A DNA stretch of 64,000 bases from Hyaloscypha bicolor E (taxonomy: Eukaryota; Ascomycota; Leotiomycetes; Helotiales; Hyaloscyphaceae), in contig NW_020194575.1 in assembly GCF_002865645.1 (NCBI RefSeq), positions 1,427,247 to 1,491,246 on the forward strand, in the 5' to 3' direction. Shown here piece after piece: positions 57,311 through 64,000 of the stretch (position 1 is the stretch's first letter; each line of letters opens with the position of its first letter). Below the pieces are notes generated by a model, which was not told where the DNA came from, did no database searches, and saw only the letters and a program-made list of their open reading frames with translations. Made by a program: the position numbers and the translations under genes.

Positions 57311-58679
57311 TTAATGACTATTGTCAGTTTCCACCCCTGCGAAAACAGTCTGTCCATCAAGCACATACGGCGAAATATCCACCATCCTCATCCTATTTTG
57401 GGATATCGTCGCCCCAATACTCAAAGAATCCAAACCGTAATACCAAGCCCAACTACTTCCCGTCTCGACCACGAATATAGCATCCCAGCGGGAATTGTCT
57501 GATGGGTCCGGTGCCAAAGAGAGAAGGCGTAGTCCACTTGCGATCTTACTGTTGATAGTGTCGACAGTGATACCCGTGTGCCATTCACTCTGAATCAAAT
57601 CTTCGTCTACATTCTCGGCCATCAAGATAACGTACACGACATCCCCGTTATATTTGTACCCGCGCAAAGAGAGAAGCCGCGCATTATACTTTGCTTGGAG
57701 GGTCGTTATGGAGCTGGTGCTCTGCCCATAGTACCACCACCACGATCTGTCCTGTGTGCCGTTGTTTGGCACTTGGACGACTGCAAACTGGAGCGTTCCC
57801 AAGGCGTCATAGTAGGGGTCAATGCTGATGAGTCGTCTGTCTGTGCCTTGATTGTAAGAATTTGGCCCGTACCACCACCACCAGTCGCTGTAATATACGC
57901 CCGTATTCTCGACCATTAGCACCGTGAAAGTGGGCACCGTTGCATTGTCGACGCGAACTTGAGTTATGCGCGCATTATTTAGGGTGCAGAGCTCGTTTAC
58001 TTGGCCTTCAGTCTGGCCCGTGTAGAACCACGATGCTACGTGCGTGGTGGTTAGTTGGTCATTGAGAAGTGTGTCTTGGCCGGTGGAAGTTGTAATGTTT
58101 GTGCTACTTGGAATGGGCGGGTTGACGACAGACCCGGTTGACTCGGGAGCCGAGGTGGAGGTTGAGCCAAGTGTCGGGCTGATTTGTGTTGATGCAAGTA
58201 ACGATGAGATTGGAGTTATTGTATTTGGTGAGGAGAAACCTTTTGAAGTCAGCATCAGAATATTGAGATTTATAACATTCTATACCTGTATGCTTTCGAC
58301 CTAGAGATACCCCTAGTCCTACCCCCAACCCTATAATAACAACCACTAGCAGAACAACAATTCCAATAAGAAGCATCTTCTTGCTGACAAGACCATTCTT
58401 CCTCTTTGCTGGATCTTCCGTCACTGTCGCTTCTGTTGTCTTGTCATCTTGTTTTTCCGGTAGAGCATCGTCTGTGTTTACTGGACAGTCCTCCCTTGTC
58501 ATGGGTATAAACGGCTCAGGCGCATGCTCCGGCCTATTTGAAGGAAGTGCGAGCTCAGGAGCATCGTGAATAGCTGAAACAGCCCGCGCTGAAGCACCAG
58601 GCGTTATCGCGATCGGATACTGATCACTGGGTGTGAGTTCCAATCCACCATGTTGCGCCGACGAATACTCGACGACCAT
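57311..58679 (-). CDS. Membrane-anchored protein with Trp/Tyr-rich extracellular repeats
   Basis: Exons 58286-58679 and 57311-58239 (46-bp intron) give about 440 aa. A hydrophilic acidic N-terminus of about 100 residues is followed by KK and a strong helix (MLLIGIVVLLVVVIIGLGVG), so the protein is probably type II with the C-terminus outside. A Ser/Thr stalk precedes about five tandem repeats of 45-50 residues with a shared core: ARI/RLISI..., a strand ending in VV or VE, N, then W-x-WYYG (YYSDWWWWYGPN, DRSWWWYYGQS, SSWAWYYGLDS). The repeat resembles the bacterial tandem repeat domain (BTRD1-like) found beside fungal polyglycine-hydrolase-type domains; this link is tentative. No catalytic domain follows. 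Ligand unknown. Confidence 0.8.
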
Positions 58680-60235
58680 TGCGACTCATTAAATTGAATG
58701 TAAAGCACCCAGAAATATGTGCGCAAGATGCTGTCTCGCTTTTATACTTTGCCCCGTTCCTGGTCTCACTGTTTGGTAGACGTGATGCGTGGTCGGTTTG
58801 CAACTGAAGGCGGAAAATCCCCCAGCCCCATTTGAGACATTCATGTACGCTAGGACAATTGTGGCCAGTTGGGCGCTCGCGATGATCTAACGAGAATATT
58901 GATTTTTCTTTCTTTTCTAGGAAGCCGCTCAGAATTGATTTTATAAGGGGAACTGTGACGTCCTTCAGTCGATGGAAGAAGAAGAGCCGAGACAAACCTG
59001 CTCTTCTCTTACCTGCCGAGGCGAAATCAAACTGCTGTCGCGTTGTTGGAGGTCGCCACTATCCTGTGGATTGCGGTTAGAGATCAAGAGCGCTAGATAT
59101 TAGAAGGAAAACGTGGAAGAGAAAGAAAAGGAGAAAGTGGGACACGGACATGAACATGGGAAGTTTGCCAGCGTTCGCAACTTTCGCATACCCACAGCTC
59201 TCACATCTCGTAATTCTACTGATGCGTACAGTGGGATTCATCTGACCCATGTTTGTTTAAGTCCGCTCTGATTGGTTTCTATATACCGACACCTGTTCAT
59301 GAGGAGATCACCCAAGTAGATCGTGACACCTCTCCGCTAAGTCTCTCATCGTATACTTCAATGCTCACACTAGCAGCTCAGGCTACAGGAATTTTCTCGT
59401 GTCCAAGAAGCTGAGGCTTACTAACCTCAAAGTCCACCGGTGGCCTTCTCTTCTGCAAGAGGTAGCTCTGTTTCTTTTTTCAGCCTGTCTTATATGGCCT
59501 GTAAGGAGACTCACAATCTGCTCCATCGTCGGTGCCAAATAAGCATTTACTAATCAGGTATACACATAATATATACCCTTACTCTAATAGAAAAGAAGAT
59601 GTCTGCCTTATAGAAACGGTGAAGATCATCTGCTTTACTAATAACCTTCGTCGAAACTTCTCTTGACCTATTCTTCTGCTCTCTGTATCTTGTTGTCATA
59701 ACTTGCGCGTTAGCATATTCCCCTTGCATGGCTAAAACGCGGGCTTCTACAAATCGCCCTTTTGCGATGTGCGCCAAATATTCCATCGCTTCTCGATATT
59801 GGACGCGATAAATAATTATCCTGTCAGCCTTGGGCCTGAATCAAGTCGTGATTGACGCGAGGAGTTCGATTGGGAATTGGGGGACGAACATTGAAAAGAA
59901 AAACAGTGTGCCCCTGTGACGGCTGGTGTCACATGGGTGCTACGGGTTGGTTTCAGCTAAGGTTCCAAGCTATGGTTCAAACCAAGCTTGCTTCAAACCA
60001 AGCTCGCTTTAAACCAAGCTCGGCGTTTCAGTGGTCTTGGCCATACCTACTTATCCACTGCCACACCTCACTCCTTCTCTCCTTAGCTTTAGATTCTGTA
60101 GGATATTGGAATTATAGATCTTTGAGCATTATTCCATTGCTTTGTTCCTGCCATTACAGCCTTTGCAAATCTCTGCAATACCCCTATTCTACAGGCATAG
60201 CATTCCTAAATATGGATATATGCCCAAAGCGGTAA
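58680..60235. other. Intergenic, repeat borders, no gene seen
   Basis: No secure gene. The left 300 bp is the promoter side of the repeat protein gene. Near 59981-60025 three imperfect copies of caaaccaagctcgctt occur in tandem. From about 60,200 the sequence turns abruptly AT-rich. Confidence 0.45.
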
Positions 60236-62314
60236 TAATAGGAGGCTAACTCTAATTAGAATGCATAAGTACCCTCTCTGGGCAAATTCTAGAACAGATA
60301 CTTATATATTTGAGAATTTAATTTCTTTTTAGTCTTCTTTTTCTATACAAGCTAATTTTTATAATTTTATTATAAAATAAGCCTTTCTTTTTTGGCTATT
60401 TTTTTGCCCCAAATATATTTCTCTTTTACTTCTTATAATTACTTAAAAAAGTATATCTTTAATATATATATATATATATTTATTTTTAAATATATATTAT
60501 ATAATATTATATATTAAAAGCATATAATAATATATCTTTAGCTTATTAAAATCCCTAGTATTAATAAGAAATAAGCTTTAGAACTTCTAAAACTAATATA
60601 ATAATTAATATATATAAAGATTATAAAATAAAAAAATTATATTAATAATAAAAGATTTAATTAAAAATAAATTCAAATAAATTATAAAGCTTAAAATTAT
60701 AATAGTACTAGCTAGAAATAACTATTATATAACTAGTTTCATTTATATAGCTAATACTTCTCTTCTTTTATTTCCTTTTTTTCTTTCTTTTTTTCTTTTT
60801 TCTCTTTAGCTTAGTATTTTTAATATATGAAATTCTTAAATCTTTAAGCCCTTACTATTACCTTAATTCTACTATTATAAAAATTACGAAAATTATTTAA
60901 TATATAAGTTTAAAAAGTTATATTAATTTTCGAATTAAATAAACTTAATATATATTATATTTTTTAAATTATTACTTTTCTAGAAAATATTTATATAAAA
61001 CTTATTTTTAATTATATTATAATAAGAAATAAACTAATATTTAATATAATTATATATTTTTATATAATTTCTTAGTTTTTATTTATTTAAAATTTAGCTT
61101 TCTTTTTTTTATAAAATAAATATTAAGTAATATAATATTCTTTTAATTTATAAGTATATCTAATTTAATTCTTATTATATATTATATTATATTATATTTT
61201 TAATATTAATCTTTTTTAATACTTTTCTAAAGCTTTTTTCTAAACTTCTAATTATTATAAATATAGCTTATATTATTATTAAATTAATTCCGGCTTATAA
61301 ATTAATAATATATTTTTATTTAAGATATAGCTTTTAATTATATATATAAAGCCTAAAATTAAAGGCCTAACTAAATATTATATTTCTTGTTTTATTTATA
61401 TTAATTTAAAAAAATCTTTTATATAAGCCATAATAATTATAAAATATATAATTATATATTAAAGAATATTCTTTATAAATTTCCAAAGATTTATTTAAGT
61501 TTTTTAAATCTAATTATTAGTATAGCTATTTCTTTAGGAGTTATATATATAGTTACGGGATATAAGATACGAGATATAAGTAATAGGATATAAGTAATAA
61601 GATATAAATAATAGAATATGAAATACGGGATATAATTATATAACCTCATATCTTATTAGTAACTTAACTAATAAACTAGATCCCTTTAGGCTTAGTAGAT
61701 TTAGGAATTATATATTAATACTATAATATTATAATCTCTATTTCTAAATAATAATAACTTTACTAACTAATATAACTAGTATTTCTATACTTGTATAATA
61801 GTATTATATATTACTAGTAAACTAATACTAATTAGTTTATATATATAGATTAGAGAAGATTTTAGATTAGTCCTAAAAGTATTTAGTAACCTAAAACAAA
61901 TCTAGTCTATTTTATATTAAAGAGAGAAATTACTTATTAACTTTATAAAAGTATTTAGTAACTTATAAAAAATATATCTAGCTCTTACTAATTAATAAGT
62001 AGTTAGCTATTTAATTATTTATCTATTTAACTTCTATTATTTTTTAAAACTAATTTCTTTTAGTCCCAAGACTACTTTCTTAGAAACTATCTTTTCTACT
62101 TATATAATACTTGTATTTATAAAACTCTCTTTCCAGAATATATATCCTATATATATCCTTAAAACTCTTTAATTACTACTTTAATTTTATTATTAAATTA
62201 AGTCCTTCGAGTTTTAGACCTTTCCGGAATTATAATATTTTACTTCCTAAATTTCTTATTATAGACAAAATATTTAAGGGCAAAATATTTACTTTAATAC
62301 CTATAATACCCCTA

Positions 62315-62452
62315 GATATCTGAAATATCTGGTATCTAAACCAGGTATCTAGTATTTTAATAACCAGGTATCTAATATCTCAATTAGATATCTGAGCTAG
62401 GTATCTGGTATCTAAATCAGGTATCTAAACCAGGTATCTGGATATCTTTACT
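62315..62452. repeat. AGGTATCT short repeat cluster
   Basis: Five copies of aggtatct, often preceded by cc or aaacc, plus further ggtatctaaa units occur within 140 bp of otherwise AT-only DNA. Confidence 0.7.
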
Positions 62453-62559
62453 ACTAAACTCTTTCTATAAACCTATTATAAACTACCTTATCTTTAAACC
62501 CCTCCTGCTATAAACTATATATATATACTAGGAAGAACCTGAATTTGGTTTAATATAAA

Positions 62560-64000
62560 TACTAATAAAAGAAAGAAACTAATTAAAAAATAAGAAAATA
62601 GTATTAATCCGGTAACTATAATAAAGGCTAAACTTTAGGAATATATAATTATTAAGATATATTAGTATATCTTATATAAGAAAAGTAATAATAATCTATA
62701 GAATCTATTCTAGGATAATTTTAAAAACTTTAATACTATAATATATAATCTAATTAACTATATACTTATATAAAATCTTTGAGCCTAACTTTAGTATAAT
62801 AGTATTTATATTAAATAGAATTACAGAAATCTTACTATTATATAATTCTTTATTAACTTTACCTAAAAAAATAAAAAAACTATATAAAATAAAGCTAATA
62901 TTATTAATAATAATCTAATTAGAATAAATTTTTTTTAGGGACCTATTATATTAGTTTATCTTATTCTAGATAGAACTAAATAATCTTAGTTAAGAAATTA
63001 AGCTATCTATTTACTTCTTCTAAATTAAGGCTATTTACTATTTTTACCTTTATTACTACTAGTATTACTACTAAACCCGAACTATTATTAATTAGTATCT
63101 ACTATTTCTACTAGAAAGCTTATTAGGGAAATAATAAAGATATATTTTAAAGTATAGAAATATAATAGAACTAATAATAGTTTTAATTATAAACTTATTA
63201 TTTTCCTTAATATTTACTAATATATAAAGCTTCCAGAAAAAGTACTAGTAAGAGCTTTTTCTACTATATTAAAGGAACTAGTATAAGACTACTTCTATAA
63301 TAACTAGCTCTAGAGCCATATATATAAAAAGGCTTATATAAATATCTATAGCTTCTTTAAAGGCCCCGGTTTCTATTATTAAAATTTAAATAAATAAAAT
63401 ATTATTACCTTAATAATTATAATAATAAAGAACCTTAAAAAAAACAATATTTAAACTTGTTTAAATACTAATTAATAATCTATATAAATTATAGTATAGC
63501 CTTATTCTTACTTTATAAAGTATTAAATTCCTATATAATAAGATTATTATTTCCTATTAAGGCTTACTAGTATACTAATATATAATCTCGAACTCTTCTA
63601 ATAATCTCGGCTAGCTTATTAATAAGCTCTAATTATCTATTACTATTTATAAAAAAAAGTAATAAATTACTACTAAAACTTATTTTACTAATTAATAATA
63701 CTATTTTCAAAATCCTCTAAACTATTATCTATTTAGAAATTATAAATACGGATCTAGCCATAACTTCGGAACCCGTAATAATTACTTTAAGTCCTATAAT
63801 TATAATAATTATACTCCGAAGTCGTATTTTATATATAAGAGACCCAAATACTATTTATAGAAATATATACTAGAGAAATAAGAGACTAAGAAAACTTAAT
63901 TTAAGAATAGAAACGTTTACTAATTTAGATCCCGAAATACTTATAACTTTAATAAATACTTTAATAGTACTTATATATAGTATATTACTAAATTTAAAAA
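62560..64000 (+). pseudogene. Mutated LTR-retrotransposon gag remnant
   Basis: Plus-strand fragments interrupted by many stops include LPEKVLVRAFSTILKELV, KAYINIYSFFKGPGFYY and, near 63818-63900, SYFIYKRPKYYL-stop-KYILEK...FKNRNV. The last aligns with the KCFVCKKEGCWSTKHT...FKNR knuckle-like motif of fungal retroelement gag proteins, with cysteines turned to Tyr as C-to-T changes on either strand would do. The reverse transcriptase would lie beyond the window edge. Confidence 0.55.

Larger units (their letters stand above)
60236..64000. mobile_element. AT-saturated, RIP-like repeat block
   Basis: 3.8 kb of almost pure A/T with stops in all frames, typical of repeat-induced point mutation in ascomycetes. 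It includes short local repeats (gatataagtaatag units at 61560-61630 and aggtatct units at 62315-62452) and a recognisable retrotransposon gag remnant in the last 1.4 kb. It runs off the end of the window. Confidence 0.75.

Noticed and set aside
59550..59786. 78-codon minus-strand ORF resembling a transposase C-terminus
   Set aside because: Charged and helical but without any diagnostic motif; cannot be supported.
61560..61630. Possible CRISPR-like array of gatataagtaatag units
   Set aside because: Copies are contiguous and degenerate without spacers, in a eukaryotic AT-rich repeat; simple microsatellite-like DNA.

Overview
This window looks like nuclear DNA of a filamentous ascomycete, most likely a Leotiomycetes-type mould (the class is an inference). 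The evidence is short GT..AG introns of about 45-70 bp, a heterokaryon-incompatibility (HET) gene, a 2EXR protein, an ankyrin protein with a fungal N-terminal module, and AT-saturated repeats whose stop codons look like repeat-induced point mutation (RIP).

Layout. 0-13 kb: HET protein, a multi-pass membrane protein, a GPI-type secreted protein with a duplicated six-cysteine module, a mucin-like membrane sensor, and two decayed genes (an internally deleted aspartic protease and a multi-pass membrane protein). 13-14 kb: an aquaporin-like channel with one degenerate NPA motif. 14.24-17.76 kb: a hAT DNA transposon with matching terminal inverted repeats and a perfect 8-bp target duplication. 18-27 kb: a GT8 glycosyltransferase, an ankyrin-repeat protein and a SulP sulfate permease. 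28.9-30.6 kb: a wrecked PHO84-type phosphate transporter. 31.25-32.21 kb: a short hAT relative. 32.5-42 kb: 2EXR protein, NAD-dependent epimerase, two divergent AIG1-like GTPases, a CBM18 gene with an internal stop, and a small secreted protein.

42.7-52.3 kb is a compact housekeeping island: SAD1/USP39 splicing factor, RRP9 (U3 snoRNP), PRE1 (proteasome beta4) and the DED1 RNA helicase. 53.6-57 kb is a graveyard holding a P450 tail, a DUF1772 (anthrone-oxygenase-like) gene and a SnoaL-like remnant, perhaps the relics of a polyketide cluster. 57.3-58.7 kb encodes a membrane-anchored repeat protein. From about 60.2 kb to the end the DNA is AT-saturated and includes a mutated retrotransposon gag.

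The most interesting locus is DED1. Its second intron is 1,291 bp long and carries, on the same strand, an ORF that reads as a GIY-YIG nuclease joined to C2H2 zinc fingers, the layout of a homing endonuclease but in a nuclear spliceosomal intron. It has one in-frame stop. In the same gene, a tandem intron duplication leaves a 2-nt exon that is needed to complete the motif V arginine codon.
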